Positions 22,829 through 32,111 of a DNA stretch of 33,926 nt are shown piece after piece. Position 1 is the stretch's first letter, and each line of letters begins with the position of its first letter. Position numbers and translations under genes: made by a program. Source of the DNA: Actinomycetota bacterium (GTDB taxonomy: Bacteria > Actinomycetota > Actinomycetes > Actinomycetales > Kineosporiaceae). The notes beneath the pieces are model-generated. The model was given only the letters and a program-made list of their open reading frames with translations. It was not told where the DNA came from and did not search any database. The stretch covers positions 1 to 33,926 of the forward strand of contig JACRAB010000282.1 of assembly GCA_016213575.1 (NCBI GenBank), written 5' to 3'.

Positions 22829-24328
22829 CTAGCCGAACCGGACGCCCTCGTCGTCCACCCGTCCCCGCCGGAACATGACGCGGTCCCGGACGTAGTTCTG
22901 GTGCACCCGCCATGGCGCCCGGGGCCCCTGCTTGGGCAGCGCGTCGAGACCGCGGCGGACGTACCCGGAGCGCAGGTCGAGCAGCGGCAACCGCTCGTCG
23001 GTCGGCGGCGGCACGGGGACGACGCTGCGCAGCCCCCTGCGGTCCATGTGGGTGAGCAGGCGGCACACGTACTCGGCGACGAGGTCGGCCTTGAGCGTCC
23101 ACGAGGCGTTCGTGTACCCGACGGTGAAGGCCAGGTTCGGCACCCCGGTGAGCATCATCGCCTTGTACGCCACCGTCTGCGCCACGTCGACGGGCTCGCC
23201 GTCGACGCTCAGCGCGATCCCGCCGACGGGCAGCAGCACGAGCCCGGTCGCGGTGACGACGACGTCCGCGGGCAGCACCTCGCCGGACGACGTGCGCACC
23301 CCCTCGGGCACGAACGCGTCGACGGTGTCGGTGACGACCGACGCGCGGCCGGAGGCGACGGCGCGGAACAGGTCGCCGTCCGGCACGAAGCACAGCCGCT
23401 CGTCCCAGGGCGCGTACCGCGGCGTGAAGTGGGTGGCGACGTCGTACCCCTCGGGCAGCTGGGCGCGCACCCCCTTGAGCAGCAACGACTTCATGAGCTC
23501 CGGACGGCGCCGGCTCACCGCGTACTGGAGCTGGGCGGCGAGGATGTTCTTCCACCGGATCGCCGGGTCGGCGGCCCGCTGCGGCAGGGCCCGCCGCAGC
23601 AGGCCCGCGACCGGGTCCCGGCCCGGCAGCGAGAGCACCCACGTCGGCGAGCGCTGGAGCATCGTCACGTGCGCCGCGGCGCCGGCGAGCGCCGGCACGA
23701 GGGTCACGGCGGTCGCACCGCTGCCGAGGACGACGACCTGCTTGCCGGTGCAGTCGAGCCCGGCCGGCCAGGCCTGCGGGTGGACGACGGTGCCGGTGAA
23801 GGTCCCCACGCCCGGCAGGTCCGGGGTGTAGCCGGCCGCGTAGTCGTAGTAGCCGGAGCAGATGTAGAGGAACGTGCAGGTGAGCACGGCCTCGCCGTCG
23901 GGCCGGTGCACCCGCACGGTCCACCGGGCGTCGGCGCCCGACCAGGACGCGCCCACCACCCGGTGCCCGAACCGGACGAGCCGGTCGACGCCGTACGCGC
24001 GGGCGGTCTCGACGACGTACTCCCGGATCGAGTCGCCGTCCGCGAGCGCCTTGTCGCCGCGCCACGGCCGGAACGCGTAGCCCAGGGTGTGCATGTCGGA
24101 GTCGGAGCGGACGCCGGGGTAGCGGAAGAGGTCCCAGGTGCCGCCGATCGCGTCGCGGGCCTCGAGGACGGCGAGCGAACGGCCCGGGTGCGCCGTCCTC
24201 AGCCGGCAGGCGGCACCGACACCGGAGAGCCCGGCGCCGACGACGAGGACGTCGAGGTGCTCGGGCCGCTGCCCGGGCCCGGGTCCTCCGGGCACGGCGG
24301 CGTCGGATCCTGTTGCGGCGTCGGCCAT
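22829..24328 (-). CDS. Flavin-containing / Baeyer-Villiger-type monooxygenase
   Basis: DVLVVGAGLSGVGAACRL (FAD GxGxxG), AIGGTWDLFRYPGVRSDSDMHTLGY, BVMO fingerprint FTGTVVHPQAWP (FxGxxxHxxxWP), VVVLGSGATAVTLVPAL (NADPH site). Confidence 0.95.
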   Translation of the reverse strand: MADAATGSDAAVPGGPGPGQRPEHLDVLVVGAGLSGVGAACRLRTAHPGRSLAVLEARDAIGGTWDLFRYPGVRSDSDMHTLGYAFRPWRGDKALADGDSIREYVVETARAYGVDRLVRFGHRVVGASWSGADARWTVRVHRPDGEAVLTCTFLYICSGYYDYAAGYTPDLPGVGTFTGTVVHPQAWPAGLDCTGKQVVVLGSGATAVTLVPALAGAAAHVTMLQRSPTWVLSLPGRDPVAGLLRRALPQRAADPAIRWKNILAAQLQYAVSRRRPELMKSLLLKGVRAQLPEGYDVATHFTPRYAPWDERLCFVPDGDLFRAVASGRASVVTDTVDAFVPEGVRTSSGEVLPADVVVTATGLVLLPVGGIALSVDGEPVDVAQTVAYKAMMLTGVPNLAFTVGYTNASWTLKADLVAEYVCRLLTHMDRRGLRSVVPVPPPTDERLPLLDLRSGYVRRGLDALPKQGPRAPWRVHQNYVRDRVMFRRGRVDDEGVRFG

Positions 24329-24395
24329 TGCGCCACCTTACGTCCCGGCCGGGGCGACCGGGCAGCCCCGAGGGGCGCGGGCAGGTCCGGGCCGG

Positions 24396-25394
24396 CTACC
24401 CGACGAGCCCGTCGACGTCCGGGGCCTTCTGCAGGGTGCCGTAGCGCCGCGCGGCCTTGCCGACGGCCACGAGGGACTCCTCGTCGAGGCCGACGGGCCA
24501 GTCCGGGAGGTTGACCGAGACGGCGACCTCGCGCGGGATCTTCGTGTACGTCGTGACGATCTCGCGGACCTGCACCTGGTGGTCGCGCGCGTAGGCGAGG
24601 GAGTCGTTGAGCGCGGAGACGAAGCGGTCGAGGACGACCGGCTGCTTCTCCCGGAACGACGCGGTCGTGAAGTACGCGGCGATCTGCACCTTGGAGTAGG
24701 TCTCGGTGAGGTTGTTGAAGAGGATCCGGCCGCCGCCGGCGACGACCGAGCTGACGAACGGCTCGCTGAGCCAGGCCGCGTCGACGGTGCCCGCCTTGAC
24801 CGCGGCGGGCATGTCGGGGAACGGCATCGGGACGAAGGTGACCTTCGACGGGTCGCCGCCCGCCTTGTCGACGGCGGCGCTCACCGTCGTGTCGCCGATG
24901 TTGTTCAGGGCGTTGACAGCGACCTTCTTGCCCTCGAGGTCCTTCGCCGTCCTGAGCGGCGACCCCTTGCCGACGACGACGCCGTTGACGTCCTTCTTCG
25001 GGTCGCCCGTGGAGCTGACGCCGGCCGCGACGGCGATCACGTCCGCGCCCTTCTCCCGGGCCGCCAGGAGGGACACGACGTTGCTGAACCCGATGTCCAC
25101 CTGCCCGGCGAGCACCTTCTCGGCGATCTCGCCGCCGGTCTGCGCGATGACGGGCCGGACGTCGAGGCCGCGCTGGGCGAAGTAGCCCTTCTGGATCCCC
25201 AGGTAGATCGGCGCGACGTCGATGATCGGGATGATCCCGACGGAGATCTTGGTGAGCGGCAGCCCGGTCGACGCGCCCGCGCCGATGGTGAGGCCGGGGT
25301 CCGGCTCCGCGCACGACGTGAGCAGCCCGACGAGCAGGGCCAGCACGGCACCGGCACCCGCGAGCGCGCGCGGGCGACGGGAGGGTCGAGGCAT
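24396..25394 (-). CDS. ABC transporter substrate-binding lipoprotein (NMT1/SsuA-like), paralogue 1
   Basis: Signal peptide and lipobox ALLVGLLTSC; KISVGIIPIIDVAPIYLGIQKGYFAQRGLDVRP...DVNGVVVGKGSPLRTAKDLEGKKVAVNALNNIGDTT. Confidence 0.92.
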   Translation of the reverse strand: MPRPSRRPRALAGAGAVLALLVGLLTSCAEPDPGLTIGAGASTGLPLTKISVGIIPIIDVAPIYLGIQKGYFAQRGLDVRPVIAQTGGEIAEKVLAGQVDIGFSNVVSLLAAREKGADVIAVAAGVSSTGDPKKDVNGVVVGKGSPLRTAKDLEGKKVAVNALNNIGDTTVSAAVDKAGGDPSKVTFVPMPFPDMPAAVKAGTVDAAWLSEPFVSSVVAGGGRILFNNLTETYSKVQIAAYFTTASFREKQPVVLDRFVSALNDSLAYARDHQVQVREIVTTYTKIPREVAVSVNLPDWPVGLDEESLVAVGKAARRYGTLQKAPDVDGLVG

Positions 25395-25427
25395 GGCGGG
25401 CCTCCAGGAGGAGCGGGCGATCAAGCG

Positions 25428-25456
25428 AACGTAGGGCGGCCCCAGGGCCTCGTCAA
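25428..25456 (-). promoter_or_regulatory. Promoter candidate for binding-protein paralogue 1
   Basis: Reverse strand TTGACG (25456-25451) N17 TACGTT (25433-25428). Confidence 0.5.
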
Positions 25457-25540
25457 CGCGAATGCCCAGGTCAGGGCCGAGAGAGTGGCAATCCCGGCAG
25501 CAATCTCACGCAGCGCTGCGGGTCGCCTACGATCAGCATC

Positions 25541-26419
25541 GTGTCGACGTCCGCCGGGCCGGTCGCGGCCCGTGACCCGGTCGTCGGGTCCCTCGGCGCC
25601 GCGGCCGCCGTCCGGCCCCAGATCGTCCTCTACACCGTCTTCGGGGACCACCTCGTCGACAGCGGGCTGGCCGTCGCGACGAGCAGCCTGCTCGACGTCG
25701 CGGCCCGGGTCGGGATCGGCGAGCACGCGATGCGGACGACGCTGGCCCGGCTGACCGCCCGGGGCACGCTGACCCGGGTGCGGCGCGGCCGCCAGGCCTG
25801 GATCGGGCTCAGCGAGCAGGGCCGGCGGACCGTCCTCGACGGCCGGGCCCGGGCGCACTCGGACGTCGTCACGACGGACTGGGACGGGACGTGGACGCTC
25901 GTCGCCTTCTCGCTGCCGGACAGCCTGCGCCGGCGTCGCTACGACCTGCGGGTCCGTCTCGAGTGGGCCGGCTTCGGGGTCGCCCAGGGCGGGCTATGGG
26001 TGTGCCCGCGCGACGTCGACGTCGAGGCGGTGCTCGGCGAGGTGGACCTCGAGGGTCTCGACCTGCACGACCGGGTCCGGGCCTTCCGCGCGACGACCCT
26101 GTCGCCGACCCGGGTCTCCCGGATGGTCGCCGAGGCCTACCCGCTGGCGTCGCTCGCCGCCGGGTACACGGCCTTCGAGCAGCGCTGGGCGGGCACCCTC
26201 GACGACCCCGGGCCGGTGGACCCGTTGGCCCGCAGGGCGCTGCTGGCGGCCGACTGGTCCCGCGTCGTGCGGCGCGACCCGCGGCTGCCCCTGGAGCTGC
26301 TGCCGGCGGACTGGCCGGCCGCGCGGGCGCAGACCCTCTTCCGCGAGCTCGTCGGCCGGCTCACCGAGCCGTCACGGCGGCAGGCGCAGGTCGACATGGA
26401 CACCGTCCGACTGCCGTGA
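25541..26419 (+). CDS. PaaX-family transcriptional regulator
   Basis: GTG start; PQIVLYTVFGDHLVDSGLAVATSSLLDVAARVGIGEHAMRTTLARLTARGTLTRVRRGRQAWIGLSEQGRRTV...WDGTWTLVAFSLPDSLRRRRYDLRVRLEWAGFGVAQGGLWVCPRD. Confidence 0.88.
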   Translation: MSTSAGPVAARDPVVGSLGAAAAVRPQIVLYTVFGDHLVDSGLAVATSSLLDVAARVGIGEHAMRTTLARLTARGTLTRVRRGRQAWIGLSEQGRRTVLDGRARAHSDVVTTDWDGTWTLVAFSLPDSLRRRRYDLRVRLEWAGFGVAQGGLWVCPRDVDVEAVLGEVDLEGLDLHDRVRAFRATTLSPTRVSRMVAEAYPLASLAAGYTAFEQRWAGTLDDPGPVDPLARRALLAADWSRVVRRDPRLPLELLPADWPAARAQTLFRELVGRLTEPSRRQAQVDMDTVRLP

Positions 26420-26464
26420 GTCAGCGTGAGCCTGCCGTGAGCCGCCCCCGCGTCAACCCCCGCG

Positions 26465-27262
26465 TCAGCCGCCGCTGCGGTGCGCCGACCGGATGCCCTC
26501 GTACCAGCGCAGCACCCGCGTCTCGACGGCCCGGAACACCCAGGCGAGGGTGACGCCGAGCAGCCCGAGCACGATGATGCCGGTCCACATCTGCGGGACG
26601 GCGAACGTCCGCTGGAACTGCACGACCGTGAACCCGATCCCGTTGCTCGCCGCGAACATCTCGCTGATGACCATGAGGATGATCCCCACCGACAGCGCCT
26701 GCCGCAGGCCCGTCATGATCTGCGGGCTCGCGGACCGCAGGACGAGCGAGCGCACCCGCCCGGGACCGCGGATGCCGTAGCTGCGGCACGTGTCGGCCAG
26801 GACGGGGTCGACCGCGCGGACCCCCTCGACCGTGTTGAGCAGGATCGGCCAGAGGCAGCCGAAGACGATGACGAGCACCTTCATGCGGTCGTCGATCCCG
26901 GCGACGGCGACGAGGAGCGGCACGGTCGCCGGCGGCGGGACGGCCCGGAACACCTCGAGCACCGGTTCGACGAGGGCCCGCAGCGTGGGCGACGACCCGA
27001 TGAGCAGCCCGGCGCCGACGCCGACGACGGCGGCCAGCCCGTAGCCCGTGAGCAGCCGGGCCAGGCTCGGCAGCACGTCGGAGACGATCCGTGCGTCGGC
27101 GCCGCCCGCGAACCACGTCTCGGGCAGGACGCCGACCACCTCGCGCAGAGGCGGGAAGTAGAAGCTCTCGCTCCCGTCGCTGGTGACCCACCAGGCCGCG
27201 AGGAGGACGGCGGGCAGCGCGACGAGCTCCGCCGCGCGGCGCAGCCGGCCGCCGAGGCTCAC
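26465..27262 (-). CDS. ABC transporter permease (SsuC/TauC-type) 2
   Basis: VSLGGRLRRAAELVALPAVLLAAWW...EVFRAVPPPATVPLLVAVAGIDDRMKVLVIVFGCLWPILLNTVEGVRAVDPVLADTCRSYGI; GTGA overlap. Confidence 0.9.
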   Translation of the reverse strand: MSLGGRLRRAAELVALPAVLLAAWWVTSDGSESFYFPPLREVVGVLPETWFAGGADARIVSDVLPSLARLLTGYGLAAVVGVGAGLLIGSSPTLRALVEPVLEVFRAVPPPATVPLLVAVAGIDDRMKVLVIVFGCLWPILLNTVEGVRAVDPVLADTCRSYGIRGPGRVRSLVLRSASPQIMTGLRQALSVGIILMVISEMFAASNGIGFTVVQFQRTFAVPQMWTGIIVLGLLGVTLAWVFRAVETRVLRWYEGIRSAHRSGG

Positions 27263-28056
27263 GGCGCCACCTCCCCGCGGACGGAGACGTGCCAGCGCAG
27301 CAGGCGCCGTTCGAGCGCGCGGACGCCGACGTTGACGACGAGCCCGAGCAGCCCGGTCACCAGGACGAGACCGTAGACGAGCGCCGTGGCGCCCCCGCTC
27401 TGCGCCGCGGCGATCTCCCGGCCGAGGCCGGGGCTGCCGATGACGAGCTCGGCGGTGATCGCGAGGATGAGGGCCACGGCCGCGGCGAGCCGGACGCCGG
27501 TCGCGACGTAGGGCTGCGCCGTCGGCCAGAGCACGTGACGGACGCGCGCCCAGCGGCCCAGCCCGTAGGACCGCGCCGTCTGCTCGGCCACCGGGTCGAC
27601 GTCCGCGACGCCGTACATCGTCTGCACGAGCACCTGCCAGAACGACGCGTAGACGATGAGCAGGAGCGCCGACCGCAGCTGGGTGCCGAGCACGAGCACG
27701 GCGAGCGGGACGAGAGCCACGGAAGGGATCGGCCGCAGGAACTCCACGGTCGAGGCCGTGAGCCGGCGCAGCCAGGGCACCGAGCCGAGGACGACCCCGA
27801 CGCTCACGCCGAGGACGACCGCGATGGCGAGCCCGAGCCCCCACTGGACCACGGTCGCGCCGAGCGCTGCCCGGAACTGCGGCGTCGGCAGCTCGGCGGC
27901 GAGCGCGCCGAGGATGACCGACAGCGGCGGCAGCACGTCGCCGGGGATGCCGAGCGCGCGGGGCAGGACCTCCGCGGCGAGGGCGGTCAGGGCCAGCCCG
28001 GTCGCGCCCAGCACGACGGTGCGCGGGACCTGCGGCCCGGCCGGCCGGGCGCTCAC
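27259..28056 (-). CDS. ABC transporter permease (SsuC/TauC-type) 1
   Basis: VSARPAGPQVPRTVVLGATGLALTALAAEVLPRALG...EFLRPIPSVALVPLAVLVLGTQLRSALLLIVYASFWQVLVQTMYGVADVDPVAEQTARSYGL; GTGA overlap with ATPase stop. Confidence 0.9.
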   Translation of the reverse strand: MSARPAGPQVPRTVVLGATGLALTALAAEVLPRALGIPGDVLPPLSVILGALAAELPTPQFRAALGATVVQWGLGLAIAVVLGVSVGVVLGSVPWLRRLTASTVEFLRPIPSVALVPLAVLVLGTQLRSALLLIVYASFWQVLVQTMYGVADVDPVAEQTARSYGLGRWARVRHVLWPTAQPYVATGVRLAAAVALILAITAELVIGSPGLGREIAAAQSGGATALVYGLVLVTGLLGLVVNVGVRALERRLLRWHVSVRGEVAP

Positions 28057-28841
28057 GCGCCGTCCGCGCGGCTCGCGGCCCGCTGGGCGGACCGGATCTC
28101 GCCGTACACCCGGCTGCGCAGCTCCGTGAAGCGGGGCAGCGCCCGGGTGTCGAGCTGGTCGCGCTCGCGGGGCAGGTCGACCGGCAGGTCGTCCTGGACC
28201 ACGGTCGGCGACGACGAGAGGACGACGACGCGCTCGCCGAGGTAGACGGCCTCGTCGATGTCGTGGGTGACGAACAGGGTGGTCACCCCGGTGCGGTCCC
28301 ACAGCGTCCGGATGAGGTCCTCGAGGTCGGCGCGGGTCTGCGCGTCGACCGCCGCGAACGGCTCGTCCATGAGCATGACGTGCGGTTCGTAGGCGAGCGC
28401 GCGGGCGATGGCCACCCGCTGCTGCATCCCGCCGGACAGCTGCCAGGGGTAGGCGTCCGGGGTGTGCGATAGACCGACGTCCGCGAGCGCGGCGGTGACG
28501 AGACGGCGCCGCTCGGCCCGGCCGCGCCCCTTGTGCCGCAACGGCAGCTCGACGTTCTGGGCGACGGTCATCCAGGGGAACAGCGACCGGCCGTACACCT
28601 GGAAGACCACGGCCATGCCGGGGGGCGGCCCGCTCACGGGCCGCCCCTCGACACTGACCTCGCCGCCCGTCGGGCCGAGCAGGCCCGCCAGGCACTTCAG
28701 CAGCGTCGTCTTGCCGCACCCGGAGGGCCCGACCAGGCACACGAGCTCGCCGGCGGCCACCGAGAAGGTGATGTCGCGCAACGCCTCCACGGTCCGGTCC
28801 CGCGACGTGTAGACCTTGCGCAACCCACGGACCTCGAGCAT
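28053..28841 (-). CDS. ABC transporter ATP-binding protein
   Basis: LVGPSGCGKTTLLKCLAGL (Walker A), LSGGMQQRVAIARALAYEPHVMLMDEPFAAVDAQTR (signature, Walker B), TTLFVTHDIDEAVYLGERVVVLSS. Confidence 0.97.
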   Translation of the reverse strand: MLEVRGLRKVYTSRDRTVEALRDITFSVAAGELVCLVGPSGCGKTTLLKCLAGLLGPTGGEVSVEGRPVSGPPPGMAVVFQVYGRSLFPWMTVAQNVELPLRHKGRGRAERRRLVTAALADVGLSHTPDAYPWQLSGGMQQRVAIARALAYEPHVMLMDEPFAAVDAQTRADLEDLIRTLWDRTGVTTLFVTHDIDEAVYLGERVVVLSSSPTVVQDDLPVDLPRERDQLDTRALPRFTELRSRVYGEIRSAQRAASRADGA

Positions 28842-28892
28842 CTGCTCCCTCTCCTGGCGGACGGACGACGGTCCGGCGGCCTGGCCGGCCGG

Positions 28893-29903
28893 TCAGGCTC
28901 CGGCGAACAGACCCGCGACGTCCGGGGCCTTCGTGAGCGTGCCGAACGAGCGGGCCGCCTCGCCGACGGCGGTCGCCGACTGCGCGTCGAGCTCGGCGGG
29001 CCAGGCGGGCAGGACCACCTTCGCCGCGACCTCCGGCGGGATCTTCGTGTAGGTCGAGAGGACGGCCCGGGCCTCGTCCGGGTGGGCGACCGCGTACGCC
29101 AGCGACTCCTTCATGCCCTCGGTGAACGCCGTCACCGTCGCCGGGTCCTCGGCCTTGAGCTTCTCGCTCGTGAAGTACGTGGCGATCTGGAGCTTCGGGT
29201 AGGTCTCGGTGAGGTTGTCGAAGAGGATCGAGCCGCCGGCCGCGAGGATCTGGCTGCGGAACGGCTCGCTCTCCCAGGCCGCGTCGACCTTGCCGGCCGC
29301 GAGCTGCGCGGGCATGTCCGGGAACTGCATCTCGACGAACGTGACCTTCGAGGGGTCGCCGCCCGCCTTCTTCACGGCGGTCTTGATCGTCGTGTCGCCG
29401 ATGTTGTTCAGGGCGTTGATGGCGACCTTCTTGCCCTCGAGGTCCTTCGCGGTCTTCAGCGGGGACCCCTTGGCGACGAGGACGGCGTTGACGTCCTTCG
29501 CCGGGTCGCCGGTCGAGCTGGCCCCGCCGACGACGGCGACGAGCGGCACGCCCTTCTCGCGCGCGGTGAGCAGCGAGACGACGTTGCTGAAGCCGAACTG
29601 GTTCTCCCCGGCGAGGACGGCGGGCACGATCGCGGACCCGCCCTGCGCCGGCGCCGGGGTGATCTCGAGGCCGCGGGAGGTGAAGAACCCCTTCTGGATG
29701 CCCAGGTAGAGCGGCGCGACGTCGATGATCGGGATCACCCCGACGGTGATCTTCTTCGTTCCGGCGGCGGACGACGCCGCGCCCCCGGTGCCGGTCCCGG
29801 CGGCGGGCTCGGACGCGGAGCCGCCGCAGGCGGCGAGGACGGCGGTGAGGACGGCGGCCGCGAGGGCTGCGGCGCCCCGGCGGGCCGTGGTGGACGAGTG
29901 CAT
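28893..29903 (-). CDS. ABC transporter substrate-binding lipoprotein (NMT1/SsuA-like), paralogue 2
   Basis: MHSSTTARRGAAALAAAVLTAVLAACGGS lipobox; KITVGVIPIIDVAPLYLGIQKGFFTSRGLEITP...KGSPLKTAKDLEGKKVAINALNNIGDTT, near-parallel to 24396-25394. Confidence 0.93.
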   Translation of the reverse strand: MHSSTTARRGAAALAAAVLTAVLAACGGSASEPAAGTGTGGAASSAAGTKKITVGVIPIIDVAPLYLGIQKGFFTSRGLEITPAPAQGGSAIVPAVLAGENQFGFSNVVSLLTAREKGVPLVAVVGGASSTGDPAKDVNAVLVAKGSPLKTAKDLEGKKVAINALNNIGDTTIKTAVKKAGGDPSKVTFVEMQFPDMPAQLAAGKVDAAWESEPFRSQILAAGGSILFDNLTETYPKLQIATYFTSEKLKAEDPATVTAFTEGMKESLAYAVAHPDEARAVLSTYTKIPPEVAAKVVLPAWPAELDAQSATAVGEAARSFGTLTKAPDVAGLFAGA

Positions 29904-30009
29904 CTGGCTTCTCCTCCTGGGAGGTGGTGCGTCGACGGCGTGGACGAGCAGGGGCCATGCGCACCGCCGCGGGGCCGGCGCGTCCCCGGCCGGGGCCGGG
30001 AGGTGTCGG

Positions 30010-30038
30010 ACGTTAGGCGTTCCATTCACGGTCGTCAA
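30010..30038 (-). promoter_or_regulatory. Promoter candidate for binding-protein paralogue 2 / ABC operon
   Basis: Reverse strand TTGACG (30038-30033) N17 TAACGT (30015-30010). Confidence 0.5.
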
Positions 30039-30141
30039 CAAAATGCCTAAGGTTGTTCCACGATCCGCCGAACCCTGACGATCAGTGCATCTCCCCCCAC
30101 GAAAAGTCACCATTTGGGTCGGTACGACTCCGCCGCGCGGG

Positions 30142-30180
30142 GGCTCCGCGGGGTAAGGCGCTCCGTGGTGCCGCGGAGCC
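30142..30180. promoter_or_regulatory. Inverted repeat in the HSP90-family gene leader
   Basis: GGCTCCGCGG-N19-CCGCGGAGCC, 10-bp perfect arms, ending 14 nt before GTG 30195. Confidence 0.35.
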
Positions 30181-30194
30181 GTCATGATCTGGGC

Positions 30195-32111
30195 GTGGCC
30201 GAGATGACCCAGGGGGTGGGCGGGGGCGTGCCCGCCGACGAGCCGGTCGACCGCACGTTCCGCGTCGACCTGCGCGGCGTCGTCGACCTCCTGAGCCACC
30301 ACCTCTACTCGAGCCCGCAGGTGTACCTCCGCGAGCTCGTCCAGAACGCCGTCGACGCCGTGACGGCACGCCGCGCCGAGGACCCGGCCGCGCCGGGCCG
30401 GGTGCTCGTCGTCCCCTCCGACGTCGCCGCCGACGGCCGGCTGCACTGCGTCGACACCGGCTGCGGCCTGTCCCCGGACGACGTCGAGCGGTTCCTCGCG
30501 ACGATCGGGTCGTCGTCCAAGCGGGACGAGCTGGGCCTGGCCCGCGCGGACCTGCTCGGTCAGTTCGGCATCGGTCTGCTGTCGTGCTTCCTCGTGGCGG
30601 ACGGGATCGAGCTCGTGACGACGCCCGCGGGCGGCGGCCCGACGACGCGCTGGGTCGGCCGCAGCGACGGCGGGTACACCGTGACGGTGCTCGACGCGGC
30701 CGCCGCGGCCCGGGAGCGGGCGGCCCTGGCCGGCCTCGTCGCGGCGGCCGGCGCCCCTGACCTGCCGACCGACGCCGGCACCTGGGTGCGGCTGCTGCCG
30801 CGCCGGGACAGCCGGGACACCACGGCCGCGGGCGAGGTCGAGCGGCTGGCCCGGCGGTTCGCGCAGATGCTCGCGGTCGAGGTGTCCGTCGCCCGCCCCG
30901 ACGGGCGCACCGAGCGGGTCACCCGCGACGTCCGCCCGTGGGACGGCGACGCCCGCTCCGCGGCGCAGATGCGCGAGGAGGCCGCCGACCTGCTCGGCGT
31001 GCCGGTCCTCGCCGTGCTCCCGGTGACCGTCCGGACCGCCGGCCTGCGCGGCGTCGTGGCGATCCTCGGGCGGCCGACGGCCCCGTCGTCCCGGCAGTCG
31101 CACCACGTGTACGCCAAGGGGATGCTCGTCGGCACGGGCGTCGAGGGCCTGCTGCCCGGGTGGGCCTTCTTCGCCCGGGCGATCGTCGACGCCGACGGCC
31201 TGCGGCTCACGGCGTCCCGCGAGTCGCTCTACGACGACGACCTGCTCGCCGAGGTGCGGACGGCGCTCGGCGAGCACCTGCGCCGCTGGCTGCTGCGCAC
31301 CGCCGACGTCGCCCCGCAGCGGTTCGGCGAGGTGCTCGCGCTCCACGAGTCCGGGATGCGGGCGCTCGCCGTCCACGACGACGACCTCTACCGGGCCTAC
31401 GCCCCGCTCATGACCGTCGAGACGTCGGTCGGCACGACGACCCTCGGCGACGCCGTGCGCCGCTTCGACGTCGTCCGCTGGACCGCGACGACCGACGAGT
31501 TCCGCCAGGTCCTGCCCGTCGCGAGCGCCCAGGGCCTCGGGGTCGTCAACGCCGGGTACTCGTTCCAGGGCGAGCTCATGGAGCGGCTGCCCCTGCTCGA
31601 CCCGGACGTGCGGGCGATGCAGGTGGTGCCCGGCGACCTCGACGCCCACGTCGACCTGCTCGACGACGACGTCCTCGCCGGCTACGCGACGTTCCTCGAG
31701 GTCGCCCGGGAGACGCTCGGCCGCCTCGACGTCGACGTCGAGGTCCGCTCGTTCACCCCGTCGAGCCTGCCCGCGCTCGTCCTCGACGACCGGGAGAGCG
31801 CGCACCGGCGCAGCGCCCGGGCCGCGGCGGACGACGCGGACGACGCGTGGGCCGGGCTGCTCGCCGCCCTCGACGACGGCGGCCGCAGCGAGATCCGGCT
31901 GCTGCTCAACCACGAGCACCCCGTGGTCCGCCGGCTCGCGACGCCGATGCCGGCGCGGGTGCTCGCGCTCACCGCCGAGGCGCTGTGGTGCCAGGCCCTC
32001 CTGCTCGGCCAGCGCCCGCTGCGCCCGGCGGACCAGGCCGTCATGAACCGGTCCTTCGTCGGGCTGCTCGAGCTCGCGACGGGCACCGCCGAGGAGGGCG
32101 ACCAGCTGTGA
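30195..32111 (+). CDS. HSP90-family (GHKL ATPase) protein
   Basis: YLRELVQNAVDAVTARR (N-box), VDTGCGLSPDDVERFLATIGSSSKRDE (DxGxG), LLGQFGIGLLSCFLVAD (GxxGxG), FFARAIVDADGLRLTASRESLYDD (HSP90 middle-domain Arg motif). Confidence 0.92.
   Translation: MAEMTQGVGGGVPADEPVDRTFRVDLRGVVDLLSHHLYSSPQVYLRELVQNAVDAVTARRAEDPAAPGRVLVVPSDVAADGRLHCVDTGCGLSPDDVERFLATIGSSSKRDELGLARADLLGQFGIGLLSCFLVADGIELVTTPAGGGPTTRWVGRSDGGYTVTVLDAAAAARERAALAGLVAAAGAPDLPTDAGTWVRLLPRRDSRDTTAAGEVERLARRFAQMLAVEVSVARPDGRTERVTRDVRPWDGDARSAAQMREEAADLLGVPVLAVLPVTVRTAGLRGVVAILGRPTAPSSRQSHHVYAKGMLVGTGVEGLLPGWAFFARAIVDADGLRLTASRESLYDDDLLAEVRTALGEHLRRWLLRTADVAPQRFGEVLALHESGMRALAVHDDDLYRAYAPLMTVETSVGTTTLGDAVRRFDVVRWTATTDEFRQVLPVASAQGLGVVNAGYSFQGELMERLPLLDPDVRAMQVVPGDLDAHVDLLDDDVLAGYATFLEVARETLGRLDVDVEVRSFTPSSLPALVLDDRESAHRRSARAAADDADDAWAGLLAALDDGGRSEIRLLLNHEHPVVRRLATPMPARVLALTAEALWCQALLLGQRPLRPADQAVMNRSFVGLLELATGTAEEGDQL

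Noticed and set aside
29904-30003. Riboswitch or cysteine-attenuator uORF in the 100-nt leader of binding-protein paralogue 2
   Set aside because: No recognisable aptamer consensus and no Cys-rich short uORF seen by eye; an Rfam/Infernal scan would be needed to reopen this.
30142-30180. CIRCE or HAIR heat-shock operator
   Set aside because: Sequence and spacing do not match TTAGCACTC-N9-GAGTGCTAA or CTTGAGT-N7-ACTCAAG.
28893-31919. 1008-aa reverse ORF
   Set aside because: Only the C-terminal part (start at 29903, with lipobox) is a real binding protein; the N-terminal extension is antisense to the HSP90-family gene.
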